Source: Gelidibacter algens (GTDB lineage: Bacteria; Bacteroidota; Bacteroidia; Flavobacteriales; Flavobacteriaceae). From it: a stretch of 64,000 nucleotides of DNA. Positions within the stretch are counted from its first letter, which is position 1. Each line of letters opens with the position of its first letter. The position numbers were made by a program, and so were the translations under genes. Of the stretch, positions 52,131 through 60,766 are shown piece after piece. The notes below the pieces were generated by a model. That model saw only the letters and a program-made list of their open reading frames with translations, made no database searches and was not told the origin of the DNA. The stretch lies in the NCBI RefSeq assembly GCF_001678675.1, contig NZ_LZRN01000018.1, positions 1 through 64,000 on the forward strand, written 5' to 3'.

Positions 52131-54311
52131 ATGACAAAGACAACAAATGCATCCGGCGTTGGAACTGCTATCAATAGAGTGGAAGGCCATCTTAAGGTGA
52201 TGGGAAAGGCTAAATATGCTTCTGAATTTCCGGTAGAAAACAAAGTCTATGGTCAGGGTATAAACTCTACGATCGCCAAGGGGGAGATCATCTCCATAGA
52301 TACTTCTAAAGCTGAAAAATTAGATGGGGTTCTAAAGATCATTACTTATAAAAATGCAGAAAAACTAAAAGATTTCGATAAGGAAATGACCCCAATTGCT
52401 ACAGACACTATTGCTCCGGTCTTGCAAAGTAATAAAGTACATTATTATGGAGAATATGTTGGTCTTGTGGTGGCAGAAACTTTCGAGCAGGCACAATATG
52501 CAGCGAGTTTAGTGAAATTTGAATATAAAAAGGATCCTTCCGCAGTCATCGACTTTGAGAAGTCGAAATCCAAAGCCTACACTCCGGATAATGGCACCAA
52601 TTATTCAAGGGGAAATATGGAACAAGGACTTTCTGAAGCGGATGTGGTAGTGGAACAAACCTACAATACGCCAATCGAACACCACCATCCAATGGAGTTG
52701 CATGCCGTTATCGCTTCTTGGGATAATGGAAAAGTAACGGCCTATTCGAGTCAGCAAATTGTGGAAGATGCTAAAATAGCCATCTCAAGCACATTCCAGA
52801 TTCCGAAGAAAGATGTGCGCGTCATATCTGCTTTTGTGGGGGGCGGATTTGGTTCAAAACTAAACCTCGATCGACATGTGATTATGGGCGTAATGGCATC
52901 AAAAATGGTGGGAAGACCAGTTCAGGTAACCGTTACCAGAACGCAGATGTTTACCAATACGAACATGCGGCAACAGAACGAACAAAAAATGCGGGTAGGC
53001 GCTAAAAAAGATGGTACGCTCACAGCGCTTTCTCATGAAACGCTTTCTCATACCGCTACAAACCAAGAATATCAGGAGCCCTGCGGAATGGTTTCTAAAA
53101 TGTTATATAAAGTGCCTAATAACGAGGTAACTTATAAGTTGATCCCGATGAATATCCAAGTGCCCTTCGCTATGAGAGCTCCCGGAGAAGCCACTGGTAG
53201 TTTTGCATTGGAATCTGCAATGGATGAAATGGCCTGGAAACTGAAAATGGATCCTCTAGAGTTCCGCATAAAAAACGATACACAAACCGATCTTCATGAG
53301 AACCGACCGTTTTCTTCCAGATTACTGGTAGAGTGTTTGAGAATTGGAGCCGATAAATTTGGTTGGAAAGACCGAAAATCAGAACCACGTACTAACAAAA
53401 AAGGCAATTGGCTTATTGGCTATGGTGTAAGTGCCGCTTCCAGAAATTCTCCATACCAGAAAACGTATTCAAAAGTAATTCTGAAATTGGATGAAGATAA
53501 GGTATTTGCTACCATCCAAATGGATGCCACTGATATTGGTACTGGTAGTTATACGATTATTGCCCAAACCGCTTCAGAATATCTAAAGATCCCGGTAGAA
53601 CAAGTAAGTGTAGAATTAGGGGACTCCGATTTTCCCATAACACCTGGTTCCGGAGGTTCTTGGGGAGCAGCTTCCTATTGTAATGGCGCGCGTGCTGCTT
53701 GTGAAAATGCGATTAAAACACTTAAGAATAATCGGAATATCAAGGAAGAAGAAGATATTACTGTTTCTGAACTTCTAAAAAAGAATCAACTTACCAAATT
53801 CGAAGCTGAAGGAATGGCGGAGCCATCTGCAGAATTCGAAAAATACTCGGTTTTCTCATTCGGCGCTAATTTTTGTGAAGTTTGGGTAGATAAGGATACA
53901 GGTATGTATCGCATTGAGAAGATGGTCAATGTAGCTTCAGCTGGAAAAATATTAAATCCGAAGACTGCTTACGGGCAGATCATAGGAGGTTTAACGATGG
54001 GTGTAGGCATGGTCATGGCTGAACAAACTCATGTGGAACCTAATTTTGGAAATTTTATTACCCGTTCTTTTGCAGATTATCACGTACCGGTAAATCTGGA
54101 TATGGCCAATATTGATGTGATCTTCCTTCCCGAAGAAGATAAGGTCGCCAATAAAATGGGTATTAAAGGAATTGGCGAATTGGGGATCACCAGTGTTGCT
54201 GCTTCCATCGCAAATGCCATATTTAACGCAACCGGTAAGCGGATGCGAAGTCTACCTATCACTCCAGAAAAGTTGATAGTTGCAGGTCTGGAGCCCGGCA
54301 TAACAGCTTAA
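52131..54311 (+). CDS. Xanthine-dehydrogenase-family molybdopterin subunit, set B
   Basis: The 726-residue protein (ATG at 52131; a longer frame from a TTG at 52068 overlaps the FAD gene and is less likely) has cofactor motifs GGGFGSKLNLDRHVIMG (about residues 240-256), MRAPGEATGSFALESAMD, GSGGSWGAASYCNGARA and the active Glu in GIKGIGELGITSVAA. It is the catalytic subunit of the PaoABC-like set B. Residues 571-580 and onward carry a lineage-specific Glu-rich insertion. A terminator follows at 54323. Confidence 0.92.
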   Translation: MTKTTNASGVGTAINRVEGHLKVMGKAKYASEFPVENKVYGQGINSTIAKGEIISIDTSKAEKLDGVLKIITYKNAEKLKDFDKEMTPIATDTIAPVLQSNKVHYYGEYVGLVVAETFEQAQYAASLVKFEYKKDPSAVIDFEKSKSKAYTPDNGTNYSRGNMEQGLSEADVVVEQTYNTPIEHHHPMELHAVIASWDNGKVTAYSSQQIVEDAKIAISSTFQIPKKDVRVISAFVGGGFGSKLNLDRHVIMGVMASKMVGRPVQVTVTRTQMFTNTNMRQQNEQKMRVGAKKDGTLTALSHETLSHTATNQEYQEPCGMVSKMLYKVPNNEVTYKLIPMNIQVPFAMRAPGEATGSFALESAMDEMAWKLKMDPLEFRIKNDTQTDLHENRPFSSRLLVECLRIGADKFGWKDRKSEPRTNKKGNWLIGYGVSAASRNSPYQKTYSKVILKLDEDKVFATIQMDATDIGTGSYTIIAQTASEYLKIPVEQVSVELGDSDFPITPGSGGSWGAASYCNGARAACENAIKTLKNNRNIKEEEDITVSELLKKNQLTKFEAEGMAEPSAEFEKYSVFSFGANFCEVWVDKDTGMYRIEKMVNVASAGKILNPKTAYGQIIGGLTMGVGMVMAEQTHVEPNFGNFITRSFADYHVPVNLDMANIDVIFLPEEDKVANKMGIKGIGELGITSVAASIANAIFNATGKRMRSLPITPEKLIVAGLEPGITA

Positions 54312-54322
54312 AAATTAAAGTA

Positions 54323-54358
54323 AAAACGCCTAGCTATAGAGTTGGGCGTTTTCTTTTT
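54323..54358 (+). terminator. Intrinsic terminator of set B
   Basis: AAAACGCCTA (54323-54332) pairs with TTGGGCGTTTT (54342-54352) with one G-U pair and a short loop, followed by CTTTTT. It lies just after the set B stop codon and separates it from set C. Confidence 0.8.
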
Positions 54359-54438
54359 AAAAGGTTTTGAATAATAAGTCCTCTAATATGTATCGATAAA
54401 AGGAAATTATTTCTTAATTTTTAGGAAAATTTAAGATC

Positions 54439-54900
54439 ATGGCAGAATTCAGTATTAACATTAATGGCGAGAAACACAACGTAAACGTCGATCCTAGTAC
54501 GCCCTTGCTATGGGTGTTGAGAGACCATCTGAAAATGGTGGGAACCAAATATGGTTGCGGTATAGCCCAATGTGGCGCCTGTACAGTACATTTTAATGGA
54601 ACTGCCGTGAGATCTTGCCAGCTTCCTATTTCAGCAGCAATAGATAATAAGATCACCACAATAGAAGGACTTTCAGAACATGGAGACCATCCAGTTCAAA
54701 AAGCTTGGTTGGAGCATGATGTGCCACAGTGTGGTTATTGTCAGGCAGGGCAGATCATGACTGCTTCGGCATTGTTAAAACAAAATCCCAACCCAAGTGA
54801 TAAGGATATTGACAATGCCATGAGCGGGAATATTTGCCGTTGTGGTACCTACATCAGAATTAAGGCTGCCATCAAAACGGCTTCAGATTCACAACTCTAA
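54439..54900 (+). CDS. IorA-type 2Fe-2S subunit, set C
   Basis: The 153-residue protein has the two iron-sulfur motifs of the family: [16 protein letters not shown] (about residues 39-54) and [14 protein letters not shown] with [11 protein letters not shown]. Its length and the 'QAGQ' instead of 'TPGQ' fit the isoquinoline 1-oxidoreductase alpha type, which partners a large Mo subunit without an FAD subunit. It has no signal peptide. The Mo subunit follows at 30 bp. Confidence 0.92.
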   Translation: MAEFSININGEKHNVNVDPSTPLLWVLRDHLKMVGTKYGCGIAQCGACTVHFNGTAVRSCQLPISAAIDNKITTIEGLSEHGDHPVQKAWLEHDVPQCGYCQAGQIMTASALLKQNPNPSDKDIDNAMSGNICRCGTYIRIKAAIKTASDSQL

Positions 54901-54929
54901 ATAGTTATCAGTTTAATTCATACATAAAA

Positions 54930-57194
54930 ATGACTAAAATAAAAACATCAATGGGCCGAAGATCCTTTATTAAAAGTGTTTCTTTAGCTGGAGGCGGACT
55001 GATAATAGGATTTAATTGGTTAGCGTGTCAAGGCCCTACGGAAGAAGGTGGAAAGGAATTGGCGATGCAAATGCCAGAGGAGTGGTTCGAACTGAATGGC
55101 TATCTCAAAATTGGAGATAACGGCATTGTAACTATTTATTCTCCAAATCCGGAAATTGGTCAGAACGTGAAGACGTCTATGCCAATGATCGTTGCTGAAG
55201 AACTCGATGTAGACTGGAATAATGTAGTGGTAGAACAGGCGCCTCTAAATACTGAAGTCTTTACCCGTCAGCTGGCAGGTGGAAGTCAGTCTATTCGTCA
55301 AGGCTGGCAATCCTTAAGAACAGCCGGAGCAACAGCAAGACAAATGTTGCTAACCGCTGCTGCAAAACAATGGGAAGTTCCGGTATCAGAACTTTCAGTT
55401 GAAAACGGAATAATAAGTCATAAAAATAGCGACCGTACCATTGGATACGGCGAGATCGCAAAAGCTGCCGTAAATGTTGAAATTCCCGAAGTAGTGGAAT
55501 TAAAAAATATAGACAGCTTTAAAATCATTGGCACCTCCCGTAAAAATGTGGATGCCAAGAAAATAGTTACAGGTCAACCTTTATTTGGGATAGACACTTT
55601 TAAAGAGGGAATGTTGATTGCGATGATTGTGCAACCGCCAGCTTTCGGAATGGAGTTCAAAACGATGGATGCGGCGAAAGCGAAAGGAATGCCAGGCATA
55701 AAAGATGTGTTCACCATAGACACCTATCCTGATGATATGGAGAAGGAATGGAGCGATGTCGCAGCATTTTCTAAACTTGTCGTCGTAGTTGGCGAAAGTA
55801 CCTGGCAGGTCATGCAGGCTAAAAAAGAAGTAAAGGTGGAATGGGATTTAAATCCGAAACTCGTTAAACAAATTGAAATCCTCGAGAAATCTGCAGGAAT
55901 GGATGGTGTCAGCGGATTGGAAAGCACTTCGATCTATATGACACTAATGTCAGATGTAGGCTCTAAAAAATCTGAAATTGTGAGACGAGATGGGAATCCT
56001 GAAAAGGCATTTGAAAATGCAGCTCGGGTTATTGAACGTTCTTATACCTGTCCGTTCCTGTCTCACAACTGTATGGAACCAATGAACTTTTTCGCAGACG
56101 TTAGCGGAGGGAAGGCAGAATTATTAGGCCCAATCCAAACTCCTGAATTTGCAGAGAAAAGTGTAAACAAACGTCTGGGATTAGACTTGGAAAATATAGA
56201 CATTCAAATGACCCGAATGGGTGGTGGTTTCGGTCGCAGACTGTATGGACATTTCCTTGTGGAAGCAGCTGTGATTTCTGAAAAAATGGGAACACCCATC
56301 AAACTTGTGTATTCAAGAGAGGATGATATGACCAACGGGGTATACCGTCCGGCGTATCACGTCACTTATCGTGCAGCGCTTGATGCCAATAATAAACTAA
56401 CCGCTTTTCATGTAAATGCGGGAGGAATCCCTGAAAGTCCGCTTTTTGCGAATCGGTTTCCGGCAGGAGCAATAGAGAACTATTTAGCTGAAAGTTGGAG
56501 TATGGAATCGAATATTTCAACTGGAGCATTTAGAGCGCCGCGATCTAATTTTATAGCTGGCGCCGAACAGTCTTTCTTGGACGAATTGTCCGAAGAAATG
56601 GATCAAGATCCTATTCAATTTCGTTTAGATCTATTGGATCGGGCAGGAAAAAATCCTGTTGGAGAAGAAAATGATTATGATGCAGCCCGTTATGCTGGGG
56701 TTTTGAAACTTGCCCGAGATAAATCTGGTTGGAATAACAATACCGGATTGAGCAGAGGTGTTGCTGCCTACTATTGTCACAATTCTTATGTGGCGCAAAT
56801 TTTAGACCTATCGGTAAAGAATAATCAGCCATCGGTAGATAAAGTGACCTGTGCTGTAGACTGCGGAATCGTGGTAAACCCTGACGCCGCTAAAAATATG
56901 GTTGAAGGTGGTACCATCGACGGCATTGGTCATGCACTTTATAGTGAAATGACTTTCAAAGATGGAGTACCGCAGCAAAGTAATTTTGATACTTACAGAC
57001 TGATTCGTCACAAGGAAGCTCCAAAAACTATAGATGTTCATTTTATAGAGAATGGCATAGATCCTACAGGCTTGGGAGAACCGCCATTTCCGCCAATTCA
57101 GGGCGCTTTAGCGAATGCTCTTTACAAAGCGACTGGCAAGCGATTTTATGATCAGCCATTTATTTCACACATGCAGGATGATTTAAAGACTTAA
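54930..57194 (+). CDS. IorB-type molybdopterin subunit with Tat signal, set C
   Basis: The 754-residue protein begins with a Tat signal (GRRSFIKSVSLAGGGLI, about residues 9-25, then NWLAC, a possible lipoprotein site). It has IorB-type motifs: RTAGATARQML, TRMGGGFGRRLYGH, GAFRAPRSNFIAGAEQ and the active Glu in PTGLGEPPFPPIQGALAN. With the 54439 subunit it forms a two-subunit aldehyde or heteroaromatic oxidoreductase facing the periplasm. It ends 14 bp before the ModE-like gene. Confidence 0.92.
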   Translation: MTKIKTSMGRRSFIKSVSLAGGGLIIGFNWLACQGPTEEGGKELAMQMPEEWFELNGYLKIGDNGIVTIYSPNPEIGQNVKTSMPMIVAEELDVDWNNVVVEQAPLNTEVFTRQLAGGSQSIRQGWQSLRTAGATARQMLLTAAAKQWEVPVSELSVENGIISHKNSDRTIGYGEIAKAAVNVEIPEVVELKNIDSFKIIGTSRKNVDAKKIVTGQPLFGIDTFKEGMLIAMIVQPPAFGMEFKTMDAAKAKGMPGIKDVFTIDTYPDDMEKEWSDVAAFSKLVVVVGESTWQVMQAKKEVKVEWDLNPKLVKQIEILEKSAGMDGVSGLESTSIYMTLMSDVGSKKSEIVRRDGNPEKAFENAARVIERSYTCPFLSHNCMEPMNFFADVSGGKAELLGPIQTPEFAEKSVNKRLGLDLENIDIQMTRMGGGFGRRLYGHFLVEAAVISEKMGTPIKLVYSREDDMTNGVYRPAYHVTYRAALDANNKLTAFHVNAGGIPESPLFANRFPAGAIENYLAESWSMESNISTGAFRAPRSNFIAGAEQSFLDELSEEMDQDPIQFRLDLLDRAGKNPVGEENDYDAARYAGVLKLARDKSGWNNNTGLSRGVAAYYCHNSYVAQILDLSVKNNQPSVDKVTCAVDCGIVVNPDAAKNMVEGGTIDGIGHALYSEMTFKDGVPQQSNFDTYRLIRHKEAPKTIDVHFIENGIDPTGLGEPPFPPIQGALANALYKATGKRFYDQPFISHMQDDLKT

Positions 57195-57207
57195 AGATGT
57201 CACTTGA

Positions 57208-57546
57208 ATGAAGCAATTAAAGATCAAATGCTGGATAGAAGCGGATGGAGAAAAGTATTACGGACCGGGACCTCATGAACTTCTTAAACAGATTCAAAAA
57301 GAAGGTTCCCTTTCCAAAGCTGCCGAGAAAATGCACATGTCGTATAAAAAAGCTTGGGCAATGGTTCAAAGACTGAATCAATTTTCAGAAGAGGCATTGG
57401 TAATTTTGAAAAAAGGAGGCCAACATGGAGGCGGCGCTGAAGTAAGTCCTTATGCATTAGAAATAATGAAAGAATATGATACGCTTCAATTGAAGGTAAA
57501 GCAATTGATAGATCAAGAAGGAAAATTACTAAAGTTCTTAAAATAA
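57208..57546 (+). CDS. ModE-like winged-helix regulator, DNA-binding domain only
   Basis: The 112-residue protein has the N-terminal domain of ModE and LysR-type regulators: GPGPHELLKQIQKEGSLS, the helix-turn-helix KAAEKMHMSYKKAWAMVQRL and the wing with KKGGQHGGGAEVSPYALE. The molybdate-binding Mop domains of full ModE are absent, so the signal it reads is unclear. It lies 14 bp after the set C Mo subunit and 76 bp before the cofactor operon, with a ModE-like palindrome between. Confidence 0.88.
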   Translation: MKQLKIKCWIEADGEKYYGPGPHELLKQIQKEGSLSKAAEKMHMSYKKAWAMVQRLNQFSEEALVILKKGGQHGGGAEVSPYALEIMKEYDTLQLKVKQLIDQEGKLLKFLK

Positions 57547-57592
57547 CATTAAATCACAAGAGAAGTCCGTATCCTTTCTTAAATTTATAAAC

Positions 57593-57616
57593 CGATATGT
57601 TTACAAATACATAACG
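57593..57616 (+). promoter_or_regulatory. Candidate ModE-type operator
   Basis: CGATATGT (57593-57600), 8 nt, ACATAACG (57609-57616) is an inverted repeat with one mismatch, resembling the ModE operator of two CGnTATnT half-sites. It ends 6 bp before the start of the cysteine desulfurase gene and follows the ModE-like gene, so it may repress the cofactor operon. The consensus here is from memory of other species, so the match is provisional. Confidence 0.55.
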
Positions 57617-57622
57617 CTTTTA

Positions 57623-58777
57623 ATGAACACTAAAAATAAAATATATCTGGATTACAATGCGACCACACCGGTAGATAAAAGAGTGGTGGATGCAATGTTG
57701 CCTTATTTTACTGAAATATTCGGCAATGCCAGTAGTGATCATGTTTTTGGATGGGATGCTGAAGAAGCTGTTGAATTCGGAAGGGAACAGGTTTCCAATC
57801 TGGTAAATTGTAAACCTACAGAGATCACTTTTACTTCAGGTGCTACGGAAGCTGCGAATCTTGCCCTTTTCGGCTTTTGTAAAAGGAACAGCTCAAAAGG
57901 AAAACATATTATTACCTGTAAAACAGAACATAAAGCCATTCTGGATACCATGCAGGCGCTGGAAAATGAAGGTTTTCAGATCAGGTATCTGGATGTGGAT
58001 ACTGAAGGAAATATCGATCTTGAAGAATTAGAGAATGCCATTAATGCGGAAACTATTCTGGTTTGTTTGATGCTTGCTAATAACGAAACCGGACTCATTC
58101 ATCCAATGAAGCAGATTGAAAAAATTGTTCATTCTAAAGGTGTTAAGTTGATGAGCGATATTACGCAGGCGGTTGGGAAGATTCCTGTAGATCTAAAAGA
58201 ACTGAATTTAGATCTTGCCATTTTCTCTTCTCATAAACTCTACGGACCTAAAGGCGTAGGTGCTTTATATATCAATAAAAAGTATAAAGTAAAGGTTGAT
58301 CGCACCGTTTTTGGCGGAGGTCAGGAAAAAGGAATGCGTCCCGGAACTTTGAACGTACCCGGAATTGTTGGTTTTGGAAAAGCTGCGGAAATTGCTTCTG
58401 AAGAAATGCAAGAGGAATCCATCAGAATATCAAAATTAAGAAATAGGCTTGAAGCGCTTTTGGAAGAAATTGAAGAAGTCCACATTAATTCGAAGCATAG
58501 CGACCGACTTCCAAATACAACCAATGTCTCTTTTGGAAACAGTGATGGCAATCAATTATTGAGAAAACTGAACAACCTTGCCATTTCTCGTGGTTCGGCA
58601 TGTACTTCGAATATCGTGCAGCCATCACATGTTCTAAAAGCGATGGGGCTAACAGACGAAGTGGCATTGTCTTCTTTTCGGATTAGTCTTGGTAGAAAAA
58701 CCACCCTTGCCAATATTGAATTTGCTGCGAAAGAAATTAAGAATGCGGTGCAACAACAAAAAATTCCTGTGGTATGA
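57623..58777 (+). CDS. Cysteine desulfurase (NifS/IscS type)
   Basis: The 384-residue protein has the PLP-binding Lys205 in FSSHKLYGPKGVG, the N-terminal YLDYNATTPVDKRV and TSGATEAANLALFG, and the catalytic Cys in RGSACTSNIVQPSHVL (about residue 327). It takes sulfur from cysteine. Its place at the head of the molybdenum-cofactor operon, just before xdhC, suggests it supplies the sulfido ligand of the Mo centre. It overlaps xdhC by 4 bp (ATGA). Confidence 0.93.
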   Translation: MNTKNKIYLDYNATTPVDKRVVDAMLPYFTEIFGNASSDHVFGWDAEEAVEFGREQVSNLVNCKPTEITFTSGATEAANLALFGFCKRNSSKGKHIITCKTEHKAILDTMQALENEGFQIRYLDVDTEGNIDLEELENAINAETILVCLMLANNETGLIHPMKQIEKIVHSKGVKLMSDITQAVGKIPVDLKELNLDLAIFSSHKLYGPKGVGALYINKKYKVKVDRTVFGGGQEKGMRPGTLNVPGIVGFGKAAEIASEEMQEESIRISKLRNRLEALLEEIEEVHINSKHSDRLPNTTNVSFGNSDGNQLLRKLNNLAISRGSACTSNIVQPSHVLKAMGLTDEVALSSFRISLGRKTTLANIEFAAKEIKNAVQQQKIPVV

Positions 58778-59928
58778 GAGAGATGGAATTCATCATAGCG
58801 CAATACGAAAATTTAAGATCTCAGGGAATCGGATGCGTGCTTGCGACCGTTGTTCATGTGGAAGGTTCTTCCTATAGACGTGCCGGAGCGAGAATGCTGG
58901 TGGATGAATTTGGGAATATTACCGGAGCCATCAGTGGTGGTTGCCTGGAAGGCGATGCGCTTAGAAAAGCTTTACATGCCTTGCATCAGCAGAAAAACAA
59001 ACTGATCACGTACGACACCAGTGATGAAGATGATGCTTTGATAGGTGCGCAGTTAGGTTGCAATGGCATCATTCAGGTGTTGTTTGAGCCTTTGGATTAT
59101 GAAGATGATTTAAATCCTTGCGAATTGTTCAAATCGGTCGTGGCACAAAAAAATTCTTTGGCGATCGTTATACAGTTCAATTTAAATAGATCTAAAGCGC
59201 AAGCGGGAACTATTTTGTTCATCGATGGAAATTCAAAGATTAGCGGGAAACAACCGGATAAAGTAGTATTTGATATTATTCTGGAACAAGCGCAACTCGC
59301 AATTGAGAATAAGAGATCCATTTTCGTTGAATTGCCAATTGGAGGAGAAACACAACACTTATTCATTCAAAATTACCAGCCTCCGGTAAAGTTGATCATT
59401 GTTGGAGCCGGAAACGATGCACAGATCCTGGCACATCAGGCGGATTTGCTTGGTTGGGAAGTAATTGTCACTGATGGTAGACCAACACATGCAAATAAAG
59501 AACGTTTTACCAGTTCCTGTCAGGTCGTTGTAACAAAACCTGAAAAAACCCTGGAGAATATAGAGATAGACAACCGAAGCTGTTTTGTAATAATGAGTCA
59601 TAATTATAATTACGATCTGGCGGTATTGAAATTATTACTTAGTGAAGATCAAATTCCATATATCGGTATACTCGGTCCATTGAAAAAATATCAGCGAATG
59701 CAAAATGATCTAAAGTCTGAAGGATTTGAACTTTCTAAAGAAAATAGGAATAAAATCCATGCGCCTATAGGTTTGGAAATAGGTGCAGAAACACCCGCAG
59801 AAATAGGACTTTCAATTTTAGCTGAAATTCAGTCGGTTTTGAAACAGACCAGTGCAAGACCATTAAGAGAGAAGTCGGAACCAATACATGAGAAGAATAA
59901 TAATCATTTCAAAGAAATAAAGGTTTGA
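58774..59928 (+). CDS. xdhC: XdhC/CoxI-family cofactor-sulfuration protein
   Basis: The 384-residue protein has an N-terminal XdhC/CoxI domain (GCVLATVVHVEGSSYRRAGA, ISGGCLEGDALRKAL, about residues 17-75) and a C-terminal Rossmann domain (VGAGNDAQILAHQADLLGWE, about 212-231; SHNYNYDLAVLKLLL). XdhC binds the cofactor, aids its sulfuration and protects it before insertion into the enzyme. The start overlaps the desulfurase by 4 bp and the end overlaps mocA, so the three are translationally coupled. Confidence 0.93.
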   Translation: MREMEFIIAQYENLRSQGIGCVLATVVHVEGSSYRRAGARMLVDEFGNITGAISGGCLEGDALRKALHALHQQKNKLITYDTSDEDDALIGAQLGCNGIIQVLFEPLDYEDDLNPCELFKSVVAQKNSLAIVIQFNLNRSKAQAGTILFIDGNSKISGKQPDKVVFDIILEQAQLAIENKRSIFVELPIGGETQHLFIQNYQPPVKLIIVGAGNDAQILAHQADLLGWEVIVTDGRPTHANKERFTSSCQVVVTKPEKTLENIEIDNRSCFVIMSHNYNYDLAVLKLLLSEDQIPYIGILGPLKKYQRMQNDLKSEGFELSKENRNKIHAPIGLEIGAETPAEIGLSILAEIQSVLKQTSARPLREKSEPIHEKNNNHFKEIKV

Positions 59929-60533
59929 TAAAGAATGCTAAAATAGGAGTTGTGGTTCTTGCGGCAGGTGCTTCCAGCCGACTTGGATATGCAAAGCAAT
60001 TAGTGGAATTTAAAGGCAAATCTTTATTGCAACACGCGATAGATATTTCAGAAGTGATGGATTTTGACAGCAAAGTGTTAGTGCTGGGAGCAAGGAAAGA
60101 AGAAATAGAACGTAAAATAGATTTAAAGGGATTTGAGATTTTGATAAATGAGAACTGGGAAGAAGGAATGGCTTCCAGCATCAGGAAAGGCGTGTTGAGG
60201 TCTCAGGAATTAGAAAATAATTTGGATCATATAGTAATTTTGCTTTCAGATCAACCCTTTGTGAGCAGAGAAAGTATTGAGGCATTGATACAGGTTCAGT
60301 TGGACAAAAATAGTCAAGCTACCTTTTCAGAATATGCGGGAGATATTGGAGTTCCTGCAATTTTTTCCGCAGAAGTTTTTTATGATTTAAAAGAATTGAA
60401 AGGAGATCAGGGAGCTAAAAAACTCATTCACGATCAGAAATTAGATTTCGAGATCGTAAAATTTGAATTGGGAAATTTTGACGTGGATACTGCGGAAGAT
60501 GTAGAATTATTAAAACAGATGGAAGAAGAATGA
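59925..60533 (+). CDS. mocA: Molybdenum cofactor cytidylyltransferase (MocA-like)
   Basis: The 202-residue protein has the nucleotidyltransferase motif VVLAAGASSRLGYAKQLVEF and ILLSDQPFVSRESI. MocA-type enzymes add CMP to the pterin to make the cytosine dinucleotide cofactor used by the xanthine-dehydrogenase family. The start is a TTG overlapping the xdhC stop (TTGA), so no ATG is available there. Together with NifS and XdhC this fits a sulfurated MCD cofactor. Confidence 0.88.
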   Translation: MIKNAKIGVVVLAAGASSRLGYAKQLVEFKGKSLLQHAIDISEVMDFDSKVLVLGARKEEIERKIDLKGFEILINENWEEGMASSIRKGVLRSQELENNLDHIVILLSDQPFVSRESIEALIQVQLDKNSQATFSEYAGDIGVPAIFSAEVFYDLKELKGDQGAKKLIHDQKLDFEIVKFELGNFDVDTAEDVELLKQMEEE

Positions 60534-60766
60534 AAGTAACTGTAAAATATTTTGGAGTGATCGCTGAAACAGTTGGGAAAAGCGAAGAGGTTTTAGAATT
60601 GGAGCAAGGATTATCCGTAAAAGAATTGAAAGATCAGCAGATCAAAAAGTATCAGATTTCAGATGCAGCATCGCTACAAATTGCGGTGAATCAGAATTTG
60701 AATAAAGAAGTAGAATTAAAAGATGGCGATGAGGTAGCATTTTTGCCACCATTTGCAGGAGGTTGA
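60530..60766 (+). CDS. moaD: Molybdopterin synthase small subunit MoaD
   Basis: The 78-residue ubiquitin-like protein starts in an ATGA overlap with mocA and ends LPPFAGG; the terminal Gly-Gly is where the thiocarboxylate forms. The beta-grasp start VKYFGVIAETVGKSEEVLEL is normal. It partners MoaE (61769) and is activated by the MoeB-type enzyme encoded directly after it. Confidence 0.93.
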   Translation: MKVTVKYFGVIAETVGKSEEVLELEQGLSVKELKDQQIKKYQISDAASLQIAVNQNLNKEVELKDGDEVAFLPPFAGG

